Shown here: positions 51,144 to 59,203 of the stretch, piece after piece
Position numbering within the stretch: the first letter of the stretch is position 1
How the letters are laid out: every line of letters starts with the position of its first letter
Origin: DASUBN01 sp036000105
GTDB taxonomy: Bacteria > Pseudomonadota > Gammaproteobacteria > Natronospirales > REEB76
NCBI GenBank assembly: GCA_036000105.1
Contig: DASYGE010000002.1
Location: forward strand, 248,001 to 312,000
Length of the DNA: 64,000 nt
Reading direction: 5' to 3'
Program-made: the position numbers and the translations under genes
Notes under the pieces: generated by a model
The model's database searches: none
What the model saw: the letters and a program-made list of their open reading frames with translations, nothing else
What the model was told of the DNA's origin: nothing

Positions 51144-52456
51144 TGCAGCAACAGGAATTCGCCAAGCGCCGCCGTGAGCTCATGCGCATGATGGGCGAGG
51201 GTGCCATCGCCATCGTGCCGGCGGCCCGCGAGAAGATCCGCAACCGCGACAGCCACTACCCCTTCCGCCAGGACAGCGACTTCCACTACCTCACGGGCTT
51301 CCCGGAACCGGATGCGGTGGCGGTGCTGGTGCCCGGACGCCGCCAAGCGGAGTACATCCTGTTCTGCCGCGACCGGGATCCGAAGATGGAGACCTGGAAC
51401 GGACGGCGCGCGGGACCAGACGGCGCGACCAAGACTTACGGCGCCGACGATGCCTTCCCGGTGGGCGACATCGACGACATCCTCCCCGGACTCATGGAGG
51501 GCTGCACCCGGGTGTTCTACACCATGGGCGCCTATCCCGAATTCGATAAGAATGTGATCGCCTGGGTGAACCAGCTGCGGGCCCAGTACCGCACCGGCAT
51601 GCAGTCGCCCCAGGAGTTCGTGGCGCTGGACCATCTGTTGCACGACATGCGCCTCTACAAGAGCCGTGCCGAAGCAGATGTGATGCGCGCGGCCGCGGCG
51701 GTCTCGGTCACCGCTCACGAGCGTGCCATGCGCGTATGCCGCCCCGGCATGAACGAGGCGGAGCTGGAAGCGGAGTTCCTGCATGAGTTCCGTCGTCGCG
51801 GCGGAACTTCTGCTTATAACCCCATCGTGGGCGGCGGGGAGAACGGCTGCATCCTGCATTACAACGAGAACAACCAGCCCCTCAAGGATGGGGAGCTGGT
51901 GCTCATCGACGCTGCCTGCGAACTGGATTGTTATGCCTCGGACATCACCCGCACCTTCCCGGTGAACGGGCGCTATACGCCGGAGCAGCGGGCGATCTAT
52001 GACATCGTGCTGAAGGCACAGCTCGCAGCTATAGCCAAGGCCCGCCCCGGCAACCACTGGAACGCGCCCCACGAGGAGGCGGTGAAGGTGATCACTGCGG
52101 GTCTGGTGAAACTCGGCCTGCTCAAGGGCTCCATCCCCAAGCTAATCAAGGACGAGGCCTACAAGACCTACTACATGCACCGCACCGGCCACTGGCTGGG
52201 GCTCGATGTGCACGACGTGGGCGACTACAAGGTGGGCGAGGAGTGGCGGGAACTCGAGCCCGGCATGGTGCTGACAGTGGAACCGGGCATCTACGTGACC
52301 CCCGGCACCAAGGGTGCGCCCAAGCATTTCCAGGGCATAGGCGTGCGCATCGAGGACGATGTGCTGGTGACCGACGGGGAGCCGGAAGTGCTCACGGGCG
52401 GGCTCATCAAGGACGCGGATGCCGTGGAGGCCTTCATGGCCGAGAGAGCAGCATGA
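51143..52456 (+). CDS. pepP: Xaa-Pro aminopeptidase P
   Basis: An M24B metallopeptidase removing N-terminal residues before proline. The 437 residues match PepP. The dinuclear metal ligands are visible in DAACELDCYASDITRTF (two Asp), GHWLGLDVHDVG (His), MVLTVEPGIYV (Glu) and GVRIEDDVLV (Glu). The start at 51143 overlaps the previous stop (TGATG), and its stop overlaps ubiH by 4 bp. The ygfB-pepP-ubiH-ubiI order is the same as in E. coli. Confidence 0.96.
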   Translation: MQQQEFAKRRRELMRMMGEGAIAIVPAAREKIRNRDSHYPFRQDSDFHYLTGFPEPDAVAVLVPGRRQAEYILFCRDRDPKMETWNGRRAGPDGATKTYGADDAFPVGDIDDILPGLMEGCTRVFYTMGAYPEFDKNVIAWVNQLRAQYRTGMQSPQEFVALDHLLHDMRLYKSRAEADVMRAAAAVSVTAHERAMRVCRPGMNEAELEAEFLHEFRRRGGTSAYNPIVGGGENGCILHYNENNQPLKDGELVLIDAACELDCYASDITRTFPVNGRYTPEQRAIYDIVLKAQLAAIAKARPGNHWNAPHEEAVKVITAGLVKLGLLKGSIPKLIKDEAYKTYYMHRTGHWLGLDVHDVGDYKVGEEWRELEPGMVLTVEPGIYVTPGTKGAPKHFQGIGVRIEDDVLVTDGEPEVLTGGLIKDADAVEAFMAERAA

Positions 52457-53688
52457 GCGGGAAATCCGCCGCTGACGAATACGATCTGCTGATCGTGGGT
52501 AGCGGCCTGGTGGGCGCGAGCCTCGCTGCCGCGCTAGCGCCTTTGCCCCTGAAGATTGCGGTGGTGGAGGCAGTGAGCTTCGGGAGCCTCAACCAACCGA
52601 GTTTCGACGACCGCATCACCGCCGTGTCCTATGGCAGCCGCCGCATCTTCGAGAGCATGGGCATATGGTCCAAGCTCGCGCCGGAAGCGGGACCCATCCG
52701 CCACATCCATGTCTCGGACCGGGGCCGTTTCGGCGTGACCCGCCTGCATGCGGAAGAAGCCCGGGTGGATGCTCTGGGGTATGTGGTGCCGAACCGGGCT
52801 ATCGGCCGGGCCTTGGGCGAGTTCATCGCTGCTCAGAAGAACATCGAGATGCTGGCCCCCGCCAAGCTCGAATCCTTCACCCTGGGTGAGACCGGCGTGG
52901 AAGCGGTGATCGAAGCGGGCGGGAAGCGCAGCTTGAAGGCCAAGCTCCTGGTGGCGGCTGACGGTGCCCGCTCGGAGGTACGTGGCAAGCTCGGCATCGC
53001 CGGCGAGACGGTGGACTACGCCCAGACCGCCATCGTGTGCAATGTACGGGTAGAGCACCCGCAGGCCGAGACGGCGTTCGAGCGCTTCGCGGATGACGGC
53101 CCGGTGGCCCTCCTGCCCATGGGCGGCGATCGCTACGGCTTCGTGTGGGTCGCGACCACGGCGGATGCGCCCGCCATCTTGGGACTCGACGATGCGGCCT
53201 TCCGCGTCCAGGCAGCGGAACGTTTCAACGGACGCCTCGGGCGCTTCATGGAATCCGGCAAGCGTGTGAGCTATCCCTTGAGCATGGTGCGGGCCAGCGC
53301 CCAAGTGCAGGGCCGCGCGCTCATCATCGGCAATGCGGCTCACAGCCTGCATCCCATCGCGGGTCAGGGCTTCAACCTCTCGCTACGGGACGTGGCCATG
53401 CTGGCGGAAGTGCTCTCGGATGCACGCCGCGACGGCGAGGATCTCGGCAGCAGCACGGTGCTCGCGCGCTACGTGGAAGGGCGCAGCGGCGACCAGCAGG
53501 GCACAGCGGTGTTCACGGACTTGCTCAACCGGGTGTTCGCCAATCCACTCATGAGCGTGGCGCTCGGAAGGAACATGGGCCTGCTTGCGCTGGAACTCAT
53601 GCCAACCGCCCGGCGATTCCTCATGCGGCACAACATGGGCCTCGGCGGACGCTTGCCGAAACTCGCCCGCGGTCTGCCTTTGCCATGA
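52453..53688 (+). CDS. ubiH: 2-octaprenyl-6-methoxyphenol hydroxylase UbiH
   Basis: An FAD monooxygenase of ubiquinone synthesis. The 411 residues have the N-terminal FAD motif IVGSGLVGASLAAAL. The second FAD motif reads IIGNAAHSLHPIAGQGFNLSL, with GNAAH in place of GDAAH as in UbiH proteins. The DG motif is VAADGARSEVRG. It overlaps pepP and ubiI by 4 bp each, so the four genes ygfB-pepP-ubiH-ubiI are tightly coupled. Confidence 0.94.
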   Translation: MSGKSAADEYDLLIVGSGLVGASLAAALAPLPLKIAVVEAVSFGSLNQPSFDDRITAVSYGSRRIFESMGIWSKLAPEAGPIRHIHVSDRGRFGVTRLHAEEARVDALGYVVPNRAIGRALGEFIAAQKNIEMLAPAKLESFTLGETGVEAVIEAGGKRSLKAKLLVAADGARSEVRGKLGIAGETVDYAQTAIVCNVRVEHPQAETAFERFADDGPVALLPMGGDRYGFVWVATTADAPAILGLDDAAFRVQAAERFNGRLGRFMESGKRVSYPLSMVRASAQVQGRALIIGNAAHSLHPIAGQGFNLSLRDVAMLAEVLSDARRDGEDLGSSTVLARYVEGRSGDQQGTAVFTDLLNRVFANPLMSVALGRNMGLLALELMPTARRFLMRHNMGLGGRLPKLARGLPLP

Positions 53689-54890
53689 AATACGATTTTG
53701 ATCTAGCGATCGTAGGCGGAGGCGTGGTAGGTGCAGCGCTCGCCTGCGCTTTGAAAGACAGTGGTCTCTCCATCGCGCTATTGGATGCGCAAGACCCGAA
53801 ACCCTTCGATGCGAAAGCCGAGGTGGACTTGAGGGTATTCGCGCTCTCGATGGCGAGCCGGCGCATCCTGCAGGCAGTGGGGGCCTGGGATACGGTGGCC
53901 GCTGCGCGCATCTCGCCCTATCGGGACATGCATGTGTGGGATGCACAAGGCGAAGGCAGCATCCATTTCGACAGCGCGGCTTTGGGTGAACCCGAGTTGG
54001 GCTACATCGTGGAGAACCGCCTCCTGCAACACGCTCTGTGGGCGCAACTCAAAGATCAACGGCAGGTGACGCTCCTGCATCCGGCCCAAGCGGAAGCCCT
54101 CAGCCTCGTGGATGAAGGCGCGACCCTCAGCGTGAGCGGCGGGAAGCGTTTGAAGGCCAGGCTCGTGGTGGCGGCGGATGGTGCCGCCTCCGCCACCCGC
54201 GGTCTCGCGGGCATCGAGGTGGAGAACGAGCTCTATGGGCAGCGGGCGGTGGTGGCCCATGTGCGTACCGAGTTGCCCCATCAGGCCACCGCCTGGCAGC
54301 GTTTCATGCCCACGGGGCCCCTGGCCTTCCTGCCGCTCGCCGACGGGCGCGTCTCGGTGGTGTGGTCCGCGGATGAGATGGAAGCGGAGCGCGTCCTGGC
54401 GCTCGATGACACGGCTTTCTGCGCCGCACTCACGGATGCGAGCGCATCGCGTTTGGGCAAGGTGCAGAGCACCACTCCGCGGCTGGCCTTCCCGCTCCAG
54501 AAGCTGCACGCCCGGGAGTATGTGCGGCCCCGTTTCGCCTTGGCGGGCGACGCTGCCCACGCGGTGCACCCGCTGGCGGGGCAGGGAGTGAACCTTGGAT
54601 TGTTGGACGCGGCCGCATTGGCGGAAGTGATCACGGATGCGGCGCGCCGCGGACGTGACATCGGCAATCACGGCGTGCTGCGACGCTACGAACGTTGGCG
54701 GAAAGGCGAAAATCTGGCGATGATTATCGCGCTAGACGGCTTTAAACGCCTTTTCAGCAACGATGTTGCACCACTACCTATGTTGCGCAACGCAGGATTA
54801 CGCGCTGTAGAGCGTTTTACGCCGCTTAAGCACGCGTTTTTGCGCCGTGCCATGGGTTTGAGCGGTGATTTGCCCGCTTTGGCGCGCTGA
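53685..54890 (+). CDS. ubiI: UbiI/VisC-type FAD ubiquinone hydroxylase
   Basis: A 401-residue FAD monooxygenase, the C5-hydroxylase candidate for ubiquinone. Motifs are IVGGGVVGAALACAL, VAADGAASATRG and GDAAHAVHPLAGQGVNLGL. The start overlaps the ubiH stop (ATGA). From about 54710 to the stop, codon use changes sharply: ATT, CTA, TTT, GTT, GCA, CCA and TTA replace the GC-ending codons used before. The protein sequence stays plausible there, which suggests a recombined 3' end. Confidence 0.9.
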   Translation: MKYDFDLAIVGGGVVGAALACALKDSGLSIALLDAQDPKPFDAKAEVDLRVFALSMASRRILQAVGAWDTVAAARISPYRDMHVWDAQGEGSIHFDSAALGEPELGYIVENRLLQHALWAQLKDQRQVTLLHPAQAEALSLVDEGATLSVSGGKRLKARLVVAADGAASATRGLAGIEVENELYGQRAVVAHVRTELPHQATAWQRFMPTGPLAFLPLADGRVSVVWSADEMEAERVLALDDTAFCAALTDASASRLGKVQSTTPRLAFPLQKLHAREYVRPRFALAGDAAHAVHPLAGQGVNLGLLDAAALAEVITDAARRGRDIGNHGVLRRYERWRKGENLAMIIALDGFKRLFSNDVAPLPMLRNAGLRAVERFTPLKHAFLRRAMGLSGDLPALAR

Positions 54891-54980
54891 AGCGCAGTTT
54901 TGGACGCTTCAAGGCGATTCTAGACGCATGAATAGCACGGCTAGAAACGATTTCTAACCATCCCTGGTGTGCCGACCAGC

Positions 54981-55041
54981 CCCGACATCCCTGTCGGGTC
55001 GTTCGCCGCATGCGGCGAACCCTCTTGCGAGGGGTTTTTAT
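54981..55041 (+). terminator. REP-like hairpin and terminator after ubiI
   Basis: Three stacked inverted repeats: CCCGACATCCCTGTCGGG, GTTCGCCGCATGCGGCGAAC, and AACCCTC-TTGC-GAGGGGTT with TTTTTA. The first, read on the minus strand, is a REP-family hairpin with the ACAGGGATGT loop. The last is a good rho-independent terminator about 130 bp after the ubiI stop. Confidence 0.75.
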
Positions 55042-55062
55042 TCGTCCGAAGTTCAGGTGTAT

Positions 55063-55404
55063 TCACTTATCTCTGATCAGTTTGTTCACCTTGGTCGCGC
55101 AGATGAAGTCGTTTTCCGACAGCCCGCCGATGGCGTGGGTGGTGTAGCGCACCAGGCAGTGGTTGTAGCCCACTTCCAGGTCCGGGTGGTGGCCTTCCTG
55201 GTTGGCGATCCAGGCCACCGCGTTCACAAAACCCATGACGCCGTGGAAACCCTTGAACTTGAAGTCCCGGCGGAGTTCCTTGGCGTCAGGGCTGAGTTCC
55301 CACTCTTTGGCCCAACTGTCCATGTAGCGCTCGGATTCTTCGCGGGTGAGGGGGCTGATGCCGCCCTCGCACGGTACGCAATGCTTCTCGGCTAAATCAG
55401 TCAT
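55063..55404 (-). CDS. phhB: Pterin-4a-carbinolamine dehydratase
   Basis: Regenerates the tetrahydropterin cofactor for phenylalanine hydroxylase. The start at 55404 (MTDLAEKHCVPCEGG) is the family start. Active-site motifs are NQEGHHPDLEVGYNHC and TTHAIGGLSENDF. The 113 residues are the normal length. It lies downstream of phhA on the same strand, separated by a hairpin element. Confidence 0.95.
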   Translation of the reverse strand: MTDLAEKHCVPCEGGISPLTREESERYMDSWAKEWELSPDAKELRRDFKFKGFHGVMGFVNAVAWIANQEGHHPDLEVGYNHCLVRYTTHAIGGLSENDFICATKVNKLIRDK

Positions 55405-55426
55405 GGAAACCTCGTAGTTCTTAATT

Positions 55427-55548
55427 CGAAAACGTCTATTTTGCCCCGAATACTGCGTTGCGGCGCTTTCCCCGGTGCTCATTACCGATTTGGTAACTCC
55501 GCTCTCGGAAAGCGCCGCGCCTTGTCTCGGGCCAAAATAGTCGTTTCG
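55427..55548. repeat. ERIC-like hairpin element, copy 5 (divergent)
   Basis: A 122-bp palindrome with arms CGAAAACGTCTATTTTG and CAAAATAGTCGTTTCG. The inner stem is GCGGCGCTTTC with GAAAGCGCCGC. The centre GCTCATTACCGATTTGGTAA keeps the layout, and the following CTCCG matches, but the CACGTACT core is replaced. It separates phhA from phhB. Confidence 0.65.
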
Positions 55549-55564
55549 TGGGTTGATCCAGTGT

Positions 55565-56371
55565 TCAGGCCCAGCTGACTTTCTTCTCAGCGGGCGGGAA
55601 ATTGGGTTGGTACATGCCGAGCTTCTCGGCTTCGGCGATGAGGTCGAACAGATCCCGGTGGGCCAGCTCGAACATGTCTTCCAGGCTGTCGATGGTGAAA
55701 TACGTGGTCTGGAAGATGTCGATGCGGTAGGGCGTGCGCAGCGCCTCCACCGGGTCGAAAGGCTTGCGGACGGGCTTGGGGCTCTCGATGGAATAGGGTG
55801 TCTCGCCGAAAGAAGAGACGATGCCCGCGCCGTAGGTCTTCATGCCCTTGGCGGTGTTGATCAGACCGAACTCCACGGTGAACCAGTAGAGCCGCGCCAG
55901 CTTCACATGGTCTTCCTTGCGGGCCCGCACGCCGGCTTTGCCGTAAGCGTGGGTGAACTCGGCGAAGCGCGGGTCCGTGAGCAGCGGCGTATGGCCGAAG
56001 ATCTCGTGGAAGATGTCCGGCTCCTGCAGGTAATCCATCTCTTCGCGGCTGCGGATGAAAGACGCGGCAGGGAACTTCTTGTCGGCGAGCAGGGCGAAGA
56101 ACTGACCGAAGGGGATCAGGGCCGGCACCGGTTCCACTTCCCAACCGGTGTGCTTCTTCAGCACCGCCGAGACTTCGTTGCACTGGGGGATGCGGTCCGT
56201 GGGGAAGCGCATGGCATCCAGGGCTTCCAGGTATTCGGGGCAGGCGTATTTCTCCACGAGGGGCCGCTGGCGGGTGATGAGGTCATGCCAGACGGCGTGC
56301 TCATCGTCGCTATAGGCTATATAGCCTTTAGCGTCCGGCACCTTGGCAACATATTTGCTGCTTTTACCCAT
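55565..56371 (-). CDS. phhA: Phenylalanine 4-monooxygenase
   Basis: Iron- and pterin-dependent hydroxylase converting phenylalanine to tyrosine. The 268 residues represent the catalytic domain alone, as usual in bacteria. The 2-His-1-Glu iron site is visible: FHEIFGHTPLLTD for both His and LYWFTVEFGL for Glu. SFGETPYSIESP is the conserved loop. The gene is bracketed by hairpin elements copies 5 and 6. Pterin recycling is provided by phhB. Confidence 0.96.
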   Translation of the reverse strand: MGKSSKYVAKVPDAKGYIAYSDDEHAVWHDLITRQRPLVEKYACPEYLEALDAMRFPTDRIPQCNEVSAVLKKHTGWEVEPVPALIPFGQFFALLADKKFPAASFIRSREEMDYLQEPDIFHEIFGHTPLLTDPRFAEFTHAYGKAGVRARKEDHVKLARLYWFTVEFGLINTAKGMKTYGAGIVSSFGETPYSIESPKPVRKPFDPVEALRTPYRIDIFQTTYFTIDSLEDMFELAHRDLFDLIAEAEKLGMYQPNFPPAEKKVSWA

Positions 56372-56383
56372 GAATTCGTACTG

Positions 56384-56518
56384 CCTCTAAAAATGGGTCT
56401 TTTGCCCTCTGGCGTTGTTGCACCTAGCCTCGAACTCCTCACGTACTCTTAAAGTACGCTCCGGGTTCTCGGCCGTTCGCGCCTAGCCAGAGTCCAAAAT
56501 CCCTCATTTTTCGAGGGG
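56384..56518. repeat. ERIC-like hairpin element, copy 6
   Basis: A 135-bp imperfect palindrome. CCTCTAAAAATGGG pairs with CCCTCATTTTTCGAGG, and CTCTGGCG with CGCCTAGCCAGAG. The centre is CTCACGTACTCTTAAAGTAC, followed by GCTCCGG (56436-56466). It lies just upstream of phhA. Confidence 0.85.
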
Positions 56519-56671
56519 CCTTAGCTCCTAATTAGCGCCGTTGGAGGGCGCGATTCTAGCAGGTGGGCCCCCACCGGCCGGCGGGGGTTTCCTGACCCTT
56601 ATATATAGACCCCGTGGCGGGATAAAAAGCCTCGGCTCTGACTCAGGGTCAGTAAGCCGGTTTATGAGCCG

Positions 56672-57907
56672 TTAATTCCGGGGAAGATAGTGACTTTGCA
56701 CGTAATCATCCACTATCTTCTGGAAATCTGCCGATATCGTGTCGCCCTTCAAAGTGACGGTTTTTTCGCCATCCACGTAGACGGGGGCCACCGGGTGCTC
56801 TCCAGTGCCCGGCAGGCTGATGCCCACGTTGGCGTGCTTGCTCTCACCGGGGCCATTCACCACGCAACCCATGACCGCGACCTGCATCAGCTCGACGCCT
56901 TCATAGGACTTCTTCCATACAGGCATCTGGTGACGGATATAGCTCTGGATGTCCTGGGCGAGTTGCTGGAAATAGGTGCTGGTGGTGCGGCCGCAACCAG
57001 GGCAGGCGGCTACGAGAGGCATGAACGCACGCAGACCCATGGTCTGGAGGATCTCCTGGGCCACGATCACTTCCCGGGTGCGGTCGCCGCCCGGTTCCGG
57101 CGTCAGCGAGATGCGGATGGTGTCACCGATGCCCTGCTGCAAGAGCACCGAGAGGGCCGCGGTGGAGGCGACGATGCCCTTGCTGCCCATGCCGGCTTCC
57201 GTGAGGCCGAGATGCAGCGGGTAGTCGCAGCGGGAAGCGAGGCGCAGATACACGTCGATGAGATCCTGCACGCCACTCATCTTGCAGGACAGGATGATGC
57301 GGTCGTGGGCGAGACCCAGTTCCTCGGCACGTTCGGCTGAGAGCAGCGCCGAGGCCACCACGGCTTCGTGCAGGATGACCTTGGCATCTTTGGGGGCCTT
57401 GGCTTTCGCGTTCTCGTCCATCATGCGGGTGAGGAGTTCCTGATCGAGACTCCCCCAGTTCACGCCGATGCGCACGCACTTGCCGTGCTCCAGGGCCACT
57501 TCGATCATGTCGGCGAACTGGGTATCGCGCTTGGCGCCCCGGCCCACGTTGCCCGGATTGATGCGGTATTTGGTGAGGGCGGCAGCGCAAGCCGGGTGGG
57601 CCTTCAGCAGCTTGTGGCCGTTGAAATGGAAATCGCCGATGAGGGGCACGCGCACGCCCAGCGCTTCCAGCCGGTCGCGGATGTGGGGCACTGCGGCAGC
57701 GGCTTCGTCGGTGTTGACGGTGATGCGCACCAGCTCGGAACCCGCGCGGGCCAGCTCCGCCACCTGTTTGGTGGTGGAGGTGACGTCGGCGGTGTCGGTG
57801 TTGGTCATGGACTGCACCACGATGGGCGCGTCGCCTCCCACCTTCACGGTGCCGACCATCACCGGCACGCTGTGCCGGCGCTTCAGGAGCTGGATGCTGT
57901 CGTTCAT
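56672..57907 (-). CDS. ispG: 4-hydroxy-3-methylbut-2-enyl-diphosphate synthase (IspG)
   Basis: The [4Fe-4S] enzyme of the MEP isoprenoid pathway, flavodoxin- or ferredoxin-dependent. The 411 residues contain the substrate motif VGGDAPIVVQSMTNTDT and the cluster ligands in ACPGCGRTTSTYF and VMGCVVNGPGES. Length is in the normal range with the longer C-terminal domain type. Divergent from the alpha/beta hydrolase gene by 42 bp. Confidence 0.97.
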   Translation of the reverse strand: MNDSIQLLKRRHSVPVMVGTVKVGGDAPIVVQSMTNTDTADVTSTTKQVAELARAGSELVRITVNTDEAAAAVPHIRDRLEALGVRVPLIGDFHFNGHKLLKAHPACAAALTKYRINPGNVGRGAKRDTQFADMIEVALEHGKCVRIGVNWGSLDQELLTRMMDENAKAKAPKDAKVILHEAVVASALLSAERAEELGLAHDRIILSCKMSGVQDLIDVYLRLASRCDYPLHLGLTEAGMGSKGIVASTAALSVLLQQGIGDTIRISLTPEPGGDRTREVIVAQEILQTMGLRAFMPLVAACPGCGRTTSTYFQQLAQDIQSYIRHQMPVWKKSYEGVELMQVAVMGCVVNGPGESKHANVGISLPGTGEHPVAPVYVDGEKTVTLKGDTISADFQKIVDDYVQSHYLPRN

Positions 57908-57949
57908 GGGCCGTAAATGATACCGGAATCAGGTGGAGGGCCGGGTATC

Positions 57950-58582
57950 ATGCTCTCCATGCAGGAAACGGCAGTATTCGTACACGGCCTCTACATGACA
58001 GGAGTCGAATTCGGGCTCCTGCGCCGGCGCGTGGAGGGCGCAGGTTTCGCCACACAGCGTTTCCATTACCACAGCTTCCTGCGCAGCGTGGATGAGAACG
58101 CCATGTTCCTGGCGGATTACCTCAAGGGCATCGAGACCGAGAAGCTACACCTCGTGGGTCACAGCCTCGGGGGCATGGTGATCCTGCGCATGTTCGAGCG
58201 GGGCGTGGAGCTGCCGCCGGGCCGGGTGGTGTTCATGGGTGCGCCCGTGCGGGGCAGCCGTGCCGCGGTGAACCTGCAAGAACGGGGCTTGGGCTTCCTC
58301 CTGGGCCGTAGTGGGCCGGAGGGACTCACGCTCCCTCATGAAGCGGCCTGGAAAGCGCCCCGGGAACTGGGGGTGATCGCTGGTACTCATGCCTTCAGCA
58401 TCAACCCTTTCCAGCCGAACATCCCGCCACCTCACGATGGCGTGGTGTCGGTGGAAGAGACGCGCATCGCGGGGGCCAAGGATTCCATCGAGCTGCATCT
58501 CGCCCATACCAGCATGCTGTTCAGCAATCTGTTGGCTGAGCAGGTGAGCGGGTTCTTGCGGGAGGGAAAATTCAAGCGTTGA
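57950..58582 (+). CDS. Alpha/beta hydrolase (PGAP1/lipase-like)
   Basis: A 210-residue hydrolase with VFVHGLYMTG (oxyanion strand) and LVGHSLGGMVILRM (nucleophile Ser). HDGVVSVEET and LAHTSMLFS may supply the Asp and His. The start at 57950 has a GGAGGG site; 57959 is also possible. No signal peptide, so cytoplasmic. Substrate unknown. The palindrome-bounded cassette begins 3 bp after its stop. Confidence 0.85.
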   Translation: MLSMQETAVFVHGLYMTGVEFGLLRRRVEGAGFATQRFHYHSFLRSVDENAMFLADYLKGIETEKLHLVGHSLGGMVILRMFERGVELPPGRVVFMGAPVRGSRAAVNLQERGLGFLLGRSGPEGLTLPHEAAWKAPRELGVIAGTHAFSINPFQPNIPPPHDGVVSVEETRIAGAKDSIELHLAHTSMLFSNLLAEQVSGFLREGKFKR

Positions 58583-58585
58583 GAG

Positions 58586-58613
58586 ATGTCCGCTCTTGGT
58601 CGAAAGCAGACAT
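58586..58613. repeat. Palindrome copy C (cassette boundary)
   Basis: Arms ATGTCCGCTCTTGG and TCGAAAGCAGACAT, forming a near-perfect 28-bp inverted repeat. It lies 3 bp past the hydrolase stop and 2 bp before the stop codon of the cassette gene. Confidence 0.75.
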
Positions 58614-58615
58614 CA

Positions 58616-59128
58616 TTACCTCGATTTATATTGCTTCTTTAGATCATTCATCAAGTTTGCTAAATCTAGCGCACTCATACCATAAGTATCTGGTAGTGCA
58701 GCGTCCCAACCAATCCACGCTTTATTCATTTTTGCTGCCCGATACCGCAATGTCGTTAACTGAGCAGTTGATAAGGGGCCCTTAGATACGCTCTTGAAAG
58801 CTTGAGTGTATTTCCATGCGACTACTTGGTTCTTTCCATATTGGAGAACCCCAATTTCGGAAATGTTGCTCCAAAGAATTTCGAATGATCTAAATAGGAC
58901 AACCATGCGGAATCCGGATACGTTGAATTCCAGGTACGCCGCTGGAGGAAACATAAGGGTCACTGATGCAAGTGCACACAACCCAAAGAATCCTTCTAGA
59001 ATGTAATTATGATGATGGTCAACACTTGACGCCCATAAACTACAAACGAAAAAAAGCATCGAGCCACATAAAAGCAGAGCTAGTTTGCGTCGGCTTGGAA
59101 ACAGCCTCAGTGGAAATTTGACTGACAT
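58616..59128 (-). CDS. Cassette-borne membrane protein, 170 aa
   Basis: An AT-rich gene in a GC-rich neighbourhood. The start is ATG at 59128 after GGGGAG with short spacing; TTG at 59152 is an alternative. Two helices (LALLLCGSMLFFVCSLWA and LEGFFGLCALASVTLMF) are followed by a soluble part (GFRMVVLFRSFEILWSNISE) that resembles PH-like domains of small membrane proteins. That likeness is weak. It exactly fills the space between palindromes C and D and has no evident link to mutS or the hydrolase. Confidence 0.7.
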   Translation of the reverse strand: MSVKFPLRLFPSRRKLALLLCGSMLFFVCSLWASSVDHHHNYILEGFFGLCALASVTLMFPPAAYLEFNVSGFRMVVLFRSFEILWSNISEIGVLQYGKNQVVAWKYTQAFKSVSKGPLSTAQLTTLRYRAAKMNKAWIGWDAALPDTYGMSALDLANLMNDLKKQYKSR

Positions 59129-59167
59129 AACTCCCCGTAAATCTGTCTTCAATCGAAGGTTAGCTCA

Positions 59168-59195
59168 ATGTCTGCTTTTGGCCGAAAGCATACAT
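59168..59195. repeat. Palindrome copy D (cassette boundary)
   Basis: Arms ATGTCTGCTTTTGG and CCGAAAGCATACAT, a 28-bp inverted repeat with one mispair. It ends 8 bp before the mutS stop codon and begins 39 bp upstream of the cassette gene start. Confidence 0.75.
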
Positions 59196-59203
59196 TCGAA
59201 ATA

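Noticed and set aside
58586..59195. Classical integron attC sites at the cassette ends
   Set aside because: No convincing RYYYAAC/GTTRRRY pair with L'' and L' boxes was seen around the palindromes, and no integron integrase lies in the window.
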